DNA of 64,000 bases from Cryptomeria japonica (GCF_030272615.1 NC_081408.1:619688476-619752475), one strand, 5' to 3'; numbered from the stretch's first letter, positions 1 through 12,345 are shown. Made by a program: numbers and translations. Notes: generated by a model not told the origin, from the letters alone.

Positions 1-627
1 TAGCTTATCATATGATTGTTCAGTTGTCGAGATAGTCCTCATGTTAGCACGTTTGATTCATTTTTTTGGCTGACTTGCATCATTGAGCTATTAGATGTCC
101 TGTTTGAGCTGATCTTGCATCATATCGTTCTTTTGTCTCATTCATCTTTTGTTCATTGATCTAGGTCCTTCCACCCCCTTGTGGTTTTTTGTCGATCTTG
201 TTCTTGGTTTTTTGTCTACATCCTTTTTGCGATAATTATTATCTTTCCTTGGACTATATTGTGTCCCAAGGTTATCATCTCATAATTCATTGTGATCTTA
301 TCACCTTGAGTCGAAGGTTCGATCCATGGTGCTTTAACTTATTAGGTCTTTTGATTTTGTGTATCCTCTTAAATTGTCCCAATTTGATATTTTATCCTCA
401 TTAGACAATATTTGGTCATTTTCAAAGTCGTCGTGTCTTCTCCACCCGATCAAATCAATCGGTTAATCTAGTTTCTCGATATTCTCGTTTGCAATATTTT
501 TATCTTGTGCAATTCATGCATGTCACTACTCAGTCTAGATCCAGACAATCTATGGAATAATCATCTCAATTAGGATTAGGGTTTTTTAGATCTGCAACAA
601 AACCCTGAGTCTGGTGTCAGTCCCATC
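1..627. other. Unassigned AT-rich leader-like sequence before gypsy gag remnant
   Basis: No convincing coding region, RNA gene or LTR boundary is visible. The stretch directly precedes the first methionine of the degraded gypsy gag, so it is probably the 5' leader, or part of the LTR, of that element. No TG..CA boundary or primer-binding site could be placed. The short plus-strand open frame at 189-404 has no recognisable domain and is probably chance. Confidence 0.4.
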
Positions 628-1216
628 ATGGTAGGAAATGTTCCCAATACTTACGATACTTTTCCTCTTGTTGTCTCTGATGACATCATGGTCAATCAAC
701 TAGATGACACAAATACCCAAATCAATCTGGTTGACTAATTCTTAGCTAACACAAATAATGCCCAAGTGGTTGATGAAATCATTGAAGCTCGCAAAAATCT
801 CATATTTGCCAACATGGTCTCCAATGGCATGACTATCAAATTACTTGACACTTCTTTAATTGCAAGTCGACAAGAATTACCTAAAAAAAAATGAATTACC
901 CATGCCAACATCATCACAAATTGACATGTCCAAATTAGTTAGGCAAGTACCTATAGATTCGCTAACACAACATTATCAACAATTTTATGAAAAGTGACAA
1001 GGTCCCTCATCTTCAGGAGGTGGTGTTTACAATGCACCAGTTAATGTGTTTTCCACACAACTCCCCACCTCACTACCATTGACAATCAAGATGCCCATGA
1101 CATCTAGTGTGATTCAGGTCACACCTTTCACTAATGCAGTGTCTTGACTTGTCAACATGTTTTCTACACAAGCACAAACTTAAACTACCAGAATGCCCAG
1201 TTATCCACCATCATCT
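628..1216 (+). pseudogene. Ty3/gypsy gag remnant, segment A (N-terminal)
   Basis: A degraded reading frame starts with ATG at 628 (MVGNVPNTYDTFPLVV) and continues through several stops into a Pro/Ser/Thr-rich stretch near 1020-1216. It breaks off at 1216 where C2 inserts. The text resumes at 19867 and again at 53430, where a recognisable retrotransposon gag fold appears. Gag would form the virus-like particle of the element. The many stops make it non-functional. The assignment to Ty3/gypsy rests on segment C; segment A alone is too low in complexity. This is the oldest layer of the window. Confidence 0.6.
1212..1216 (+). other. Target-site duplication CATCT of C2 (left)
   Basis: CATCT directly precedes the TGTTAGAC end of C2 and recurs exactly at 19862-19866 after the CCAACA end. 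A 5-bp duplication is usual for LTR-retrotransposon integrase. It shows that 1217-19861 entered as one element. Confidence 0.85.
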
Positions 1217-1998
1217 TGTTAGACAGTTCTAGATAACTGGAAGACAACTGAGAGGGGGGGTGAATTAGCTGTCATAGATCACCGAAAGCATTAGCAATTT
1301 AAACTTCAATACTGGAACCCAAAACAATAATATCAGAATAGTAGTTAGTCCAATTAAGCATAAACAATAATCATAGAATAAAAGTCATCCACACAACACC
1401 AAGATTTGTACGTAGAAAACTCGGTAAAGGGGAAAACCATAATGGGAAGCCTACCCACAATTAGATAATACTTTTGTAATAAGTATGTGAATTACAATGA
1501 AGGGGTCTACACTTGGAGGAAGGCCAATAGCCTAGATCACACTTCTCATCACAAAAGGAGCCTCACTGACTATATACAAATCTAGACTACAATCCAGAGA
1601 AGTGTTAACCTACAAAAGATAGCATCTCCTATGCCTGAGTATAGTTCTGGTTAAGCTCAATACCGGAGCATGAACTCCTCTTACATAAACCCAATTCCAT
1701 CTCCAATGATTGACCAACTTCTTTGCCTGAATGATATTACATTATTTGCACATTATATTACATTCCATGACCATGACCTCTTACTTTAACCATGATGATC
1801 TACAATGAGATCTTACATCTATTTATAAAAATGCTCGACCATAAACAATCAGGTTGGCCACCAGATAATAAACCAATTACATAATTACAAACCAAAACAA
1901 ATAATATCCAACACATAAGACATCCCGAAAATACAACAATAGGTCCTATCCACACGTTACATTAATGTTGGTCCATAACCTAGATCAACTAGGACCAA
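1217..1998 (-). repeat. C2 3' LTR, outer part (interrupted by C1)
   Basis: This aligns by eye with 18708-19440, the right-hand LTR, over blocks such as AGCATAAACAATAATCAT and the CTACCCACA region. It is cut after 1998 by C1 and resumes at 9215. Its first 60 bases, missing from the other LTR copy, carry the G-rich U5 hairpin at 1243-1273. Confidence 0.85.
1243..1273 (-). promoter_or_regulatory. U5 hairpin with C-rich loop (C2 copy)
   Basis: On the plus strand GACAACTGA (1243-1251) and TTAGCTGTC (1265-1273) form an imperfect stem around a G-run. In the sense of the element the loop is C-rich and lies next to the LTR 3' end. Equivalent hairpins with different but matching stems occur in E3, E5, E8 and the solo LTR. 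The function is unknown. Confidence 0.55.
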
Positions 1999-2513
1999 TG
2001 AAAGGAAATACAAGAGCAAGGAAAGGAAAATAAAGTCCAAGAAAGTTTATGATGAAGTAACTGTTACCAAGAGAAAAGCAAAAACCTTGGAGCATCACCC
2101 AAATGTGAAGAAGGAGGCACAAGAACTTTTGAAAGGGGAAAAGCAAAGAAAAACCCCTTGTGATATTATGAATGAGGCAATGCCTAAAATGAGAGAGAGA
2201 GAGAGAGCAAGAAGCTCTTTACAATATTGTCATTAAGAAGAAATGAGAGAGGAGACATCTCTTAAATAGAGATGAGGAGAGGAGTTACAAAGTAACTCCC
2301 AAATCTATGAATGCCACCATTCATAAAATGTGTGTGCCATGTGTCCACATCCTCTTATGGAGGAAATCTAATATTCCTTAATAAAGGAAAATAAAAGAAA
2401 TGACTTGTCCTCACACATGTACTAGAGGACAACTTACATGTAGGAATTCCAAAGGAATATCCTAAACTAAATACAAATAAACCTAATCTAAGTAAAGATT
2501 AAATATTCTAACA
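1999..2513 (-). repeat. C1 3' LTR
   Basis: The repeat is 515 bp with plus-strand ends TGAAAGG...CTAACA. It is almost identical to 8694-9214; visible differences are one base in the GATGAAGTAA block, one near the right end (CCTAATCTAA against CCTAAGCTAA) and a GA-repeat length difference (about 2190-2206). Confidence 0.95.
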
Positions 2514-2524
2514 CCCCCCCTTAA
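2514..2524 (-). promoter_or_regulatory. C1 polypurine tract
   Basis: The sense-strand sequence CTTAAGGGGGGG abuts the LTR start TGTTAGAATATT. It is the expected plus-strand primer for reverse transcription. The same CTTAAGGGGGGG tract precedes the 3' LTRs of C3 and of the TRIM. Confidence 0.85.
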
Positions 2525-5500
2525 GCTTTACTTGGGGAGCTTACATCAAACCCTTCAATGGGTTGTAATCCAAGATTTTTACAATGAAATTGGAATTTTT
2601 CTTTACAAAGTGGCTTGGTCAAAATATCTGCAACTTGGTCTTCCCCCTTGCAATAGAGGAGTGAAACTTGCTTGTCTTCAATTTGTTCTCTAATAAAGTG
2701 GTGTTGGAGAGCAATGTGTTTTGTCCTTGCATGGAAAACTAGATTTTTAGCCAAGGCAATGGCACTTTGGTTGTCACAATACAATGGAGTTGGTTCGTGT
2801 TGAGGTAGACCCAAATCTTCAAGTAGTCTTCTAAGCCACAAGACTTCTTTGGAAGCATTAGTGCATCCTTTGTACTCAGCTTCAGTGGATCCAAGAGAGG
2901 TAGATTGTTGCTTTTTACTATTCCAAGAAATTGCTCCTGAACCAACAAAAAAACAATAACCACAAGTAGATTTCCCATCATTGGGATCTCCACCTAGATC
3001 GGAATCAGTAAAACCTTTTAAAGTAAAGTCAAAATTTGCATCATAAAACAAACCTACATTAATAGTCCCTTTAATATATCATAAAATTCTTTTAGCAACT
3101 TTAAAGTGTGTTTGTTGAGGTTTAGACATGAATCTTGAAACCAAACCAACACTATAAGCAATATCTGGCCTAGTAAGAGTTAAATAATTTAAACTTCCAA
3201 CTAATTGTCTATACAAAGTAGGATCAACAAGAGGAGTTTTCATATCAAGCATTAACTTAGTGCCTAATTCAATAGGAATTGAAACATGATGAGCATCATT
3301 CATTTTAAACTTATCTATGAGATCTTGAGCATATTTACTTTGAGATAAGAAAATTCCTTTAGAGGTTTGCCAAATTTGCATTCCTAAGAAATAATGTAAA
3401 AGACCTAAATCAGTCATTTGAAATTTTTGATTAAGTTGAAACTTAATATCAGAAATCAAAGTATTGGAACTTGAAGTAAGAATCAAATCATCTACATACA
3501 AGATAATAATTATAATATCATCTTCACTATGTTTAATATACAAGTTAGGATCATTTTTACTTCTAATAAAGCCTTGAGAAAGAAAGAATTCATTAATCTT
3601 TGAATACCACTCCCTAGGAGATTGCTTTAATCCATAAATTGATTTCTTTAATTTACAAACTAAGTGTGCATTACCTTCTTTAATAAAACCAAGAGGTTGA
3701 GACATATAAATTTACTCATGTAAATCGCCATTAAGAAAAGCACTTTTAACATCCATTTGGTGAATAGGCCAATTCATTCTAGAAGCTAAAGCAAGCACAA
3801 GTTTAATTGTAGGCATTTCAGCAACAAGAGCAAAAGTTTCTGTATAATCTAAGCCTTCAATTTGAGAAAAACCTCTAGCAACTAATCTAGCTTTAAATTT
3901 ACTAACTTGATTATTAGCATTCAATTTAGTTTTATAAAGCCACTTGCAAGAAACAAGATTTTTACCATGAGGCAAGGGAACTAAATCCCAAGTTTGGTTA
4001 GAAGTTAAAGTATCATATTCTTCCTTCATTGCTTTTTGCCAATGCGGTTGATTTTTAGCTTGATCAAATGTTTTAGGATCATTAGAATTCATAATAGTAG
4101 TCATTAAAGCATAATTACAATAATTAACTCTTCTAGCTTGAAGTTTATCCATTCTAGCTAAGTATTCATCACTATCTTGAATTAAAGATTTAAACCATTT
4201 AGGTATTCTTTTAGAAGTAATGGATTCATCACTAGAAGAAGAGTCATGAGGAGTAGAGTTATTATTATCATCATCACTATCACTAGAAGGAATAGAAAGA
4301 GATGCATTAGGAGTAGAGTTAAGAGAAGGAGGTTGGTCCTCCACAAGCACAACTTTGGTTTGACCAAGTTCATCATCCTCCACTTTAGAACAATCATGAA
4401 TGCCTTTTTCTGCAATACAAACATCTCTTGCAACTTTTACCTTGTTAGTAATAGGATTGTAAACTCTATAACCTTTAGTATTTTCATCATAACCAACAAA
4501 AATAAAAGGAGAAGATTTAGCATCTAATTTTTTTCGTTTCTCCTTAGGTTTGTGAACATAAGCTATGGAACCAAAAATTCTTAAATTCTGCAAATTAGGC
4601 TTTCTACCAGACCAAACTTCTTCAGGAGTTTTATCCTTTAAGGCTTTGGTAGGTGTTCTATTAATTAAATATGTTGCACAAGCCATAGCTTCAGCCCAAA
4701 ACTTGTAATCCATATTTTTAGCATGCAATAAACATCTAGCCATTTCAACAATTGTCCTATGCTTCCGTTCTGCCACACCATTTTGTTGTGGTGTATAAGG
4801 AACAGTAAGCTCATGTTTAATTCCAAATGATTTCAAATAAGCATTAAATGCATTATTGACATGTTCTCTTCCATTGTCAGTACGAAGAATCTTAATTTTA
4901 GAACCAGATTGCCTTTCTACAAACATATGAAATTCAGTAAACACATCAAGCACTTGATCCTTACTATGAAGGAAATATATCCATGTTCTCCTTGAAAAAT
5001 CATCAACAAAGGTAAGTGCATACCTTGAACCTTGGATGGAGGGATTCTCCATGGGACCCAAGAGATCACTATGAACTAGATGCAATTTAGTATATGCCCT
5101 CCAAGATTGACCATGAGGAAAGGGTTCCCTATGCATCTTACCACTCATGCAACCATTGCAAACAATTTGAGAAGGAACAATACTAGGCAATCCATCAACC
5201 ATATTTGCTTTTTGCATCAATGAAATATAATCAGAATTGAGATGGCCAAGTCTTTCATGCCATATAGTAAAATCAACAATAGTAAGCAAAGAATACTTTG
5301 GAGGAGCAAATTCATAGAACTTGAATAAGTTATCACTATCCATTTTAGCAGTAGCAATAACATGATTAGTGTTTGGATCAATGATATAGCATATGCCCCT
5401 ATAAAAGTTAATCTTATAATCTTGACAAAGTTTAGGATCTGAAATCAAATTTGATTTTAGTTCAGGAACATAAAGAACATCATGTAATTTCCCATTAGGA

Positions 5501-6654
5501 ACATTCACATCACCAATAGCTTCAACTTTACAACTATGATTATTAGCTAATTGAATAGGAATATTAGAAGTATCGGGATGCAAAGATTCAAAACATTCTT
5601 TATGAGAAGTAACATGTTGAGATGCACCAGAATCAATAATCCACTCAAGTGGTTGAGAAACATTATAAGTACATGTAAATGCGTGACGAGATGAATTACC
5701 ATTATTATTACCTTTCTTATAATGAGGTTTATGTTGATTATTTTGATTATTTTGATTCATGGGCTTTTTACCATTTTGTTTCTTAAAACAATTATTAGTA
5801 ATATGTCCATCTTTCCCACAATATGTGCAATGGGGTCTTGTTTGAGAATTATTCCTTTGATTATTGTACGTATTATTATGATTATTATTATGAGAATTGT
5901 TATGATAGGATTTAGAATGAGATTGATAATTAGAAGATTTGTGATTATTATTATGATTATTATTATGATTATGATTATGTTTATTATTATTGGATCTAAA
6001 ATTATTATTATGATTTTGATTTTTAGACATAAAGGCATGTTCACTACTTTTAAGAGTACCAAATTGAATTAATTTAGCTTCCTCTTAACGCAATAAATTA
6101 TGAAAAATATCATATGTTAATTGAGTAGCTAAGCTAGGAATAACAAGTTGAGCATGAATATTCGTAATAAATTGTTGAAATTGACGAGGAAGACATTTTT
6201 TAAGAATAAGATGAATTAAACGTAAATCAGCTAGAGTAACTCCTAAACCAGTTAATTGACTATTAACAGAATCAAACTTTAATAAGAATTCATCCATAGT
6301 TTTAAAATCCGTATACCTTAGATCTTCAAGTTGATCTTGAAGTTGAATTTTTCGGGATTCATTTGAGCTATCATAAGTTGTTTTAAAAATTTCCCAAGCT
6401 TCATGCGCTTTTGTACAATTTCCAATTAAAACATACAAATCAGGAACCATTGAAATACCAATTAAACCAAGTGCTTCCTCATTTTGAGCCTTCCATCTAT
6501 CTAGGTCGGCTTGAGGAGTAGTTGTAGCGGGTTCAAAGGTTTTATTAGTCGCAACATCCAAAAGGTGTTTGAAACGAAAAATAAACGAGATATGTGTTTT
6601 CCATGAATGATAATTGGAACTATTTAATTTAATTTCTGGAATTAATGTAGACAT
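2521..6654 (-). pseudogene. C1 gag-pol polyprotein (three nonsense codons)
   Basis: A single frame of about 1,378 codons starts at ATG 6654 (MSTLIPEIKLNSSNYHSW). Order: UBN2-type gag (6654-6085); Asn/His-rich linker with CCHC CTYCGKDGHITNNC; protease WIIDSGASQHVTS; H2C2 zinc site HERLGHLN..CNGC; integrase core with HSDLLGP, LRTDNGREH and PQQNGVAERKHR; RT with QMDVKSAFLNGDLHE and LYVDDLILTSS; RNase H ending SSPSKA. The only lesions seen are stops at about 6085-6087, 3712-3714 and 3076-3078, all in the same frame; the last two fall where copia normally reads DLHE(E)IYM and RIL(R)YIKG. The catalytic motifs are intact, so it is recently dead or active only by readthrough or relatives. Confidence 0.93.
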
Positions 6655-8681
6655 GATAGCAAAATAATGAACAAATCATGCTTAATATTGAAAAAAAATG
6701 CCCTCTTGGATAGAAATGAAAAAAAAAAAATTGTAACCTCCTTGATTAAAGATTGAACTAAAATTCAATAATAACTTTTTTGTTTTTTTTTAAAAACTAA
6801 CAATTTAAAAAACTATTTAACAAAAAGTATTATTTTCAAATCCTTAATAGTAAAATTAAATTTATTTAAGAAAACTTTATATAAAAAACTTTAAATCTTA
6901 ATGATAACAAAATAAAACTATTTAAATTAAAAACTTTTTTTTTTAAAGAAATAACAAAAGTTTAATAAGATTTAATATTAAACTAAACTTTATTTTAAAT
7001 TTTATTGAAAGTAAACTAAAATACAAGGATAAACTTTATTTAAATAAAATAAGTTTTAAAAAACTTTTAAATTTGTCATATATATTAAGACTTTATAAAC
7101 TTTAATACTATTTAAATGTTATAATATAGACAAATAAAAAATGTTTTAAGATTCCTATGAATGAAAAAGAAACGGTTATGAACAGAGACGTTACTGCAAA
7201 CTTAAGAAGAGGTAGAAGAGAGCAGAGGCATTAAGACAGAAAAAAAAAACTTGCAGGTGAAATTACCTCTGGAAAGTAGGTTGAAAGACCAACCAATAAT
7301 GTAGGCAACGCAGGTTTGAGAGAGAATAATGTTTCTAGAAATCCTCAGCGCAAGAAAATTGTGAAGAATGTAGGCGTCGGTCTGAGAGAGAACCAGGCAT
7401 GGGAGGCGGATCTCAAAGAGAAGCCGCAGGAGACGGCGACCTGCAGAAGCGGGTGGCGGCGTCCGAAGGGGGCCAAAGGCCCAGCCCGAGCGTGGAGAGC
7501 GGCCAAGGCAAGGCGACCACAACCTGCAGGGGGCGAAAGAAGAGCCACGCGGTGAGCAGAAAACCCACGGCGTGCAGCGAGGATCACACCCGAACGGCGA
7601 CTGTGGGGAGCGAGGATCGCAAGGCGTGCAGGAGGCATGAAATGCAAAGGGCACAAAGTGCCAAAAGCCATCTCGAAAACTAGCAAGGGGCGGCCGAAAG
7701 GAAGCCCAAGATGGGCCAAAAAATGATGACGCCCTGGCCTCTGTCAGCAACAATGAAATCTGCGGACGGAGGAAGAAGCTCAACCCACCAAAAAAAACTC
7801 CAGGATCAGTTTAGTCTGGGCTCGTGCGTTGTATGGAGGAAAAGGAGGGAAGTACTATAACTGATGATAAAAGACTTTATGAGCTACCAGCGTTGAAGGT
7901 TGTAGCTCTTCAATTCACAGAAACAACTAGGGCCCGAATTTTGAAGGCAGGAGGGGAATAAAATGTATTCACTTATTTACTCAGACTGATTTCTCTGTGC
8001 ATGATCAAAATATCTCATAGAAACAAACTTCTAGAGAGGAATAAAATGTAAGATTTATTATGTAAAGTAAACCAGGCTGAAATAAGCACAAACAAAGATT
8101 GAAATAGATCAATAGATATTAAAAAAAGTTAGTATTCTGTGAATGAGGTTAGAAAATGAGAAAATTTGATAACAAAATCCTGCAAGGAAGCTTAAATTTC
8201 TTCTTTTTTTTTTTAATCAAAAAAGCTTGCAAGTAAACAAAATGTGAGAACCTGCAATATGAATCAGAGAAACAACTTTATGATGAAACTGTTTTGGCGG
8301 CAAGCCTTCCAAAACAAATGAATATGAAATCTAAAGTATGCAGGAAAAGAAGTTAGCATCGGAGTTTTGGCGGCAAGCCTTCCAAAACAAATGAATATGA
8401 AATCTAAAGTATGCAGGAAAAGAAGTTAGCACCGGAGTTTTGGTGACAAGCCTTCCAAAACTTTAAAAATAATTAAATTTAAACTAGAATATAAATGAAT
8501 TAATCTTGCATGTAAACTTTTTAACAAGTTTAAAAAAAGTTAAAAATCTGAAACCAAAACCTGCACAATAGAAAATATTAGAAAAAGAACTTCTTCTCCT
8601 CTCAAGAATGCCTCCAACAAGGTGAACTCCACAGAATGGTAACCTTCATCAATGTCAACTTAAAACAAGGATTAGAAACCT
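6655..8681 (-). other. C1 leader: AT-rich tract, GC-rich block and 73-bp tandem repeat
   Basis: About 2 kb separates the primer site from gag. Gag-proximally, 6700-7150 is very AT-rich. A sharply GC-rich block lies at about 7330-7760. A 73-bp unit beginning GTTTTGGCGGCAAGCC repeats at 8291, 8364 and partly at 8437. Open frames over the GC-rich block (7202-7783 minus, 7399-7683 plus) are rich in Arg/Pro/Gly and show no domain, so they are probably composition artefacts. The block could be captured host DNA or a structured leader. Confidence 0.6.
8291..8463. repeat. 73-bp tandem repeat, about 2.4 copies, in C1 leader
   Basis: Copies start at 8291, 8364 and 8437 (period 73). The first two are nearly identical (GCATCGGAG against GCACCGGAG at the joint). 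The third stops after TTCCAAAAC. Confidence 0.9.
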
Positions 8682-8693
8682 GCTCTGATACCA
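8682..8693 (-). promoter_or_regulatory. C1 primer-binding site (tRNA-iMet)
   Basis: The sense sequence TGGTATCAGAGC, complementary to the 3' end of plant initiator tRNA-Met, directly follows the 5' LTR end CTTTCA. It is the classic copia primer site. Confidence 0.95.
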
Positions 8694-9214
8694 TGAAAGG
8701 AAATACAAGAGCAAGGAAAGGAAAATAAAGTCCAAGAAAGTTTATGATGAAGTAATTGTTACCAAGAGAAAAGCAAAAACCTTGGAGCATCACCCAAATG
8801 TGAAGAAGGAGGCACAAGAACTTTTGAAAGGGGAAAAGCAAAGAAAAACCCCTTGTGATATTATGAATGAGGCAATGCCTAAAATGAGAGAGAGAGAGAG
8901 AGAGAGAGCAAGAAGCTCTTTACAATATTGTCATTAAGAAGAAATGAGAGAGGAGACATCTCTTAAATAGAGATGAGGAGAGGAGTTACAAAGTAACTCC
9001 CAAATCTATGAATGCCACCATTCATAAAATGTGTGTGCCATGTGTCCACATCCTCTTATGGAGGAAATCTAATATTCCTTAATAAAGGAAAATAAAAGAA
9101 ATGACTTGTCCTCACACATGTACTAGAGGACAACTTACATGTAGGAATTCCAAAGGAATATCCTAAACTAAATACAAATAAACCTAAGCTAAGTAAAGAT
9201 TAAATATTCTAACA
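8694..9214 (-). repeat. C1 5' LTR
   Basis: The repeat is 521 bp and near-identical to 1999-2513; the extra length is in the GA microsatellite at about 8888-8908. It is followed by TSD ACCAA (9215-9219). Confidence 0.95.
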
Positions 9215-9648
9215 ACCAAGTATAGGTCCACACGCTTCATCAATGATATCCAAATGCCAAGTCTCAAACATGATCACCAACAGTATCCTGAAACTCCATT
9301 AGAAGTTGCACCAGCAACAATTACATAATTTATCAAAGATATTCACCAAAAATCTCTATTGGTGAAACCCTTGCTAGAACAAGAAACCAATCTTCTAAGA
9401 AAGAAGAATAGCATCCAATCACCAAACCAAAACCAACTGACCAAATATGAGTATGAGTATCATGAAAAAGCCAATTCCATCACCAGATTATACCGAAGTC
9501 TACCAGATCATGTTGAATCCAAGTTAACCAGAAACCACTCATCCTACTGGAACCAGAAGGGTGCTGGTAAAGCATCCAAACAACTAGTGTTGGAATCAAT
9601 GACAAAACATCAATGCAACACATAATCAATTCTACTAAATGGCTAACA
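9215..9648 (-). repeat. C2 3' LTR, inner part
   Basis: This resumes the LTR text after C1 (ACCAAGTATAGGTCC) and ends GGCTAACA at 9648. It matches 19425-19861 of the other C2 LTR. The internal purine tract follows immediately. Confidence 0.88.
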
Positions 9649-10042
9649 ATCTCCCTCTTTGGCATTGATGGCAATACTAGATGTGAAAAACATCTAAGTA
9701 CCAAGAAATGACCAACAAGTCTCCCCCTGTAGAAGACAACTAACAATCACCCACATATAGCTTTGAATATCGATATCTCCCCCCCTTTGAATAATGTCTC
9801 TGTAAAGTTCTGAATCTTTTTCACATCACTATCTCTCCTCCTTTAACATCAATACCAGAAATTTGACAGAAATATCAAAGCAAAAACATAAGCCTCTGAA
9901 TCTCAAAGTTGACTATTCCTCCAGAGCAGTAGCATCCCACATCAGTGCCAGAATGAATAGTATTTCTGATAATGCATTTCATACTGATGCCAAACCGCAT
10001 CAATCAAGTCTCTGCTAGAGGGGCAAAAACCTCCAATCTGTC
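9649..10042 (-). promoter_or_regulatory. C2 polypurine tract and 3' untranslated region
   Basis: The primary purine tract, sense GCCAAAGAGGGAGAT, abuts the LTR at 9649-9663. A second tract (sense TCAAAGGGGGGGAGAT) lies at 9774-9789, about 126 bp upstream, and a third smaller one at about 9719-9730. A primary tract plus an upstream copy is also seen in E3, E5 and E8. Nothing else is visible before the RNase H remnant. Confidence 0.7.
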
Positions 10043-11847
10043 TCACAGGTACTCAAATGATTCCTTGGATAAAGGTTTAGCAAAATTATCTGAAATATGT
10101 TCTTTAGTGTTCACATAAACTAGCTTAACTTCATTTTCTTCCGCCTTCTCCTTCAAAAAGTTATACTTGATAGATAGGAGCTTTGTCTTATAGTGAAATA
10201 CTGAATTATTTGATATATCAATAGCAGCAGAGTTATCATAGTGATTAACTACCGGTGCATCACAATCCACCTTTATATCCTTCAACATTTGCTTCATCCA
10301 TAAAACTTGTGTACAATTAGTAGTAGAAACAACATACTTAGCTTTAGTAGTAGATATAGAAGTACATGACTATTTCTTGTTGATCCATGAAACCAACTTC
10401 TTTCTAAGAAAGAAAGCTCCACCAAAAGTACTTTTCCGGTCATCAACATCTCCATCTCAGTCAGTATCTGTATATGCACATAAAGTAAAATTATAATCTT
10501 TTAGGTACCACAAGCTGTATTCTGATATACCTTGCAAGTATCTAAAAATCCTTTCACCACCATCTCATATTTTTCTCTAGGATGACTCTGAAATCTTGAA
10601 ACAATACAAACAACATTCATAATATCAGGCCTAGTCTAAGTCAAATAAAGTAGACCTCCAATCATTGATTTGTATCTTGTAGGATTTGTCGGTGTAGAAA
10701 CATATTTTCTTGTCAATTTCTCACTTGTAACCATAGGTTTACTTACCAATTTAGAATCTCCCATACCAAATTTCTTCAACAATTCCTTAGCATATTTAGT
10801 TTGACAGATAAAAATTCCTTTTTCAGTCTGAGTAATCTGCAAACCTAAGAAAAATTTCATCTCACCAATCATAGACATCCCAAATTCTTTCTCCATATTC
10901 TTAGAAAATTCTATGCATAAATTATCTCCACCTCCAAAAATAATGTCATCAACAATTACTTTAACAATTAGTATGTCATCATCAGTGATTTTATAATATA
11001 AGTTACTGTTAGCACCACCCTTAGTAAAACCAAACTTCAAAAGATATTTATGCAACCTTGTATACCAAGCTCTAGGTGCTTGTTTCAATACATATAAAGC
11101 TTTCCTTAAACTACAAACCATATCAGTATCATTTGATAGAGAAAAACCATTATATAAAATTCCTCATCAAGATCCCCATTCAAAAATACACATTTAACAT
11201 CCATCTGATAAACCTTTTAGTTTTTATAAGCAACATAGGCAAGAAATAATCTTACAGCTTCAATCCTAGCTATCGGTGCAAAAGTTTCTCCATAATCAAT
11301 TCGTTCCTTCTGAGAATATCCTTTACAAACCAATCTAGCCTTATTTATTTTAACTTGACCATCCTCATTCAATTTATTCCTAAAAGCACATTTAGTTCGA
11401 ATAACATTTTTATTTTTAGGTCGGGGAACCAAAGTCAATGTGTTATTTTTCTCAGTTTGATCTAATTCTTCCTCCATAGCTTTTAACCAAAATTCATCTT
11501 TACTTGCTTCAATTACTGATACTAGTTCAATTTGTGAAATTAAACATACTTCATTAGTTTCCATTCTTCTTCTTGTCATCACTCCATTGTTCTTATCCCC
11601 AAGGACTTGATTTTCAAAATGATTCAATCTCACATACTTAGGAGTCTTTTGACTCTATGTTCCTCTTCCTTGATATTCGGTTACTGTAGAATTCTTCGAT
11701 GTTGCCGGAGTAATCGGTTCATCTCTTTGTTTTGGTAAAGGAGATATCGGTTCAGATATAATCATTTCCACTGCCAGTTCCTTCTCATAAACTCTGATTT
11801 GACTTTTGCTTAGCTCATCTACTTTGACATTAGCAATATCCACTATT
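10043..11847 (-). pseudogene. C2 reverse transcriptase and RNase H remnant
   Basis: Reading leftwards from 11847: an integrase-RT linker; the RT_copia N-terminus ([40 protein letters not shown]); a palm region in which the usual YVDD reads IVDD (VIVDDIIFGGGD); LVSKPMVTSEKL and MIGGLLYLT; then an RNase H segment with DNSAAIDISNNSVFHYKTK ending near 10043. Frameshifts and stops separate the pieces. The enzyme would have copied the RNA genome to DNA. It is a dead copy. Confidence 0.88.
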
Positions 11848-11852
11848 CTCTC

Positions 11853-12345
11853 TGTTGGTGTAAATAATTATTCATCTTGGATATTATTACACCTTACTTA
11901 AGTTTACTTAGGTACATGCATTTCATAGTAGTTTGGGTATGAGACACTTGGGTGTTTGTGCCACATTGGGATAGTGTGTGTAGGAGAATTTCCACCTTTT
12001 ATGGTGTGATCTTGTTGTTACACTCCACATTCAGTGAGTGATCCACCTCATGTGGACTATTATAATGTTTCTCCTACCTACCCACACCTATTTCCTACCT
12101 ACCCTTGTTTCTTATTGAGCCACATGTCATGTTTGTGTGCTCACATATCCATATAGCCTTGCCTATATAAGTAGACTCATATTCATTGTATAAACATCGA
12201 TTGATGATCCAGTTGATCAGTATTTTCATCTTGATAGAATACAGTTTATTTCTATCATATATTTTGTCTCTCTTATTTGTGCTTTCCATTGCCTCTTGAT
12301 CTTGGCAAAATATTACATGGTATCAGACTTGGTCCATGTCTCACA
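11853..12345 (+). repeat. C3 5' LTR
   Basis: The LTR runs TGTTGGTGTAAAT...CATGTCTCACA, 493 bp. The TSD fixes its end at 12345, after a stretch that itself contains a primer-site-like TGGTATCAGA (12318-12327). A TATA box lies at 12164-12170. Confidence 0.9.
12164..12170 (+). promoter_or_regulatory. TATA box in C3 5' LTR
   Basis: TATATAA in the context CCTTGCCTATATAAGTAG lies inside the LTR and is conserved in the 3' LTR (15890-15896). It is a likely Pol II core promoter, with transcription starting some 30 bp downstream. Confidence 0.65.

Larger units (their letters stand above)
1999..9214 (-). mobile_element. C1: young, nearly complete Ty1/copia retrotransposon
   Basis: TSD ACCAA (1994-1998 and 9215-9219), LTRs 1999-2513 and 8694-9214, a perfect tRNA-iMet primer site (8682-8693), a polypurine tract against the 3' LTR, and one gag-pol frame (6654 to 2521) broken only by three nonsense codons. 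By eye the LTRs differ by about two substitutions and the length of a GA repeat, so this is the youngest insertion in the window. It sits inside the 3' LTR of C2. It is 7.2 kb long, of which about 2 kb is an unusually long leader between PBS and gag. Confidence 0.95.

Noticed and set aside
7202-7783. A 193-codon open frame in the GC-rich part of the C1 leader as a gene
   Set aside because: No domain, strong composition bias, and several overlapping open frames on both strands, which is typical of GC-rich DNA.
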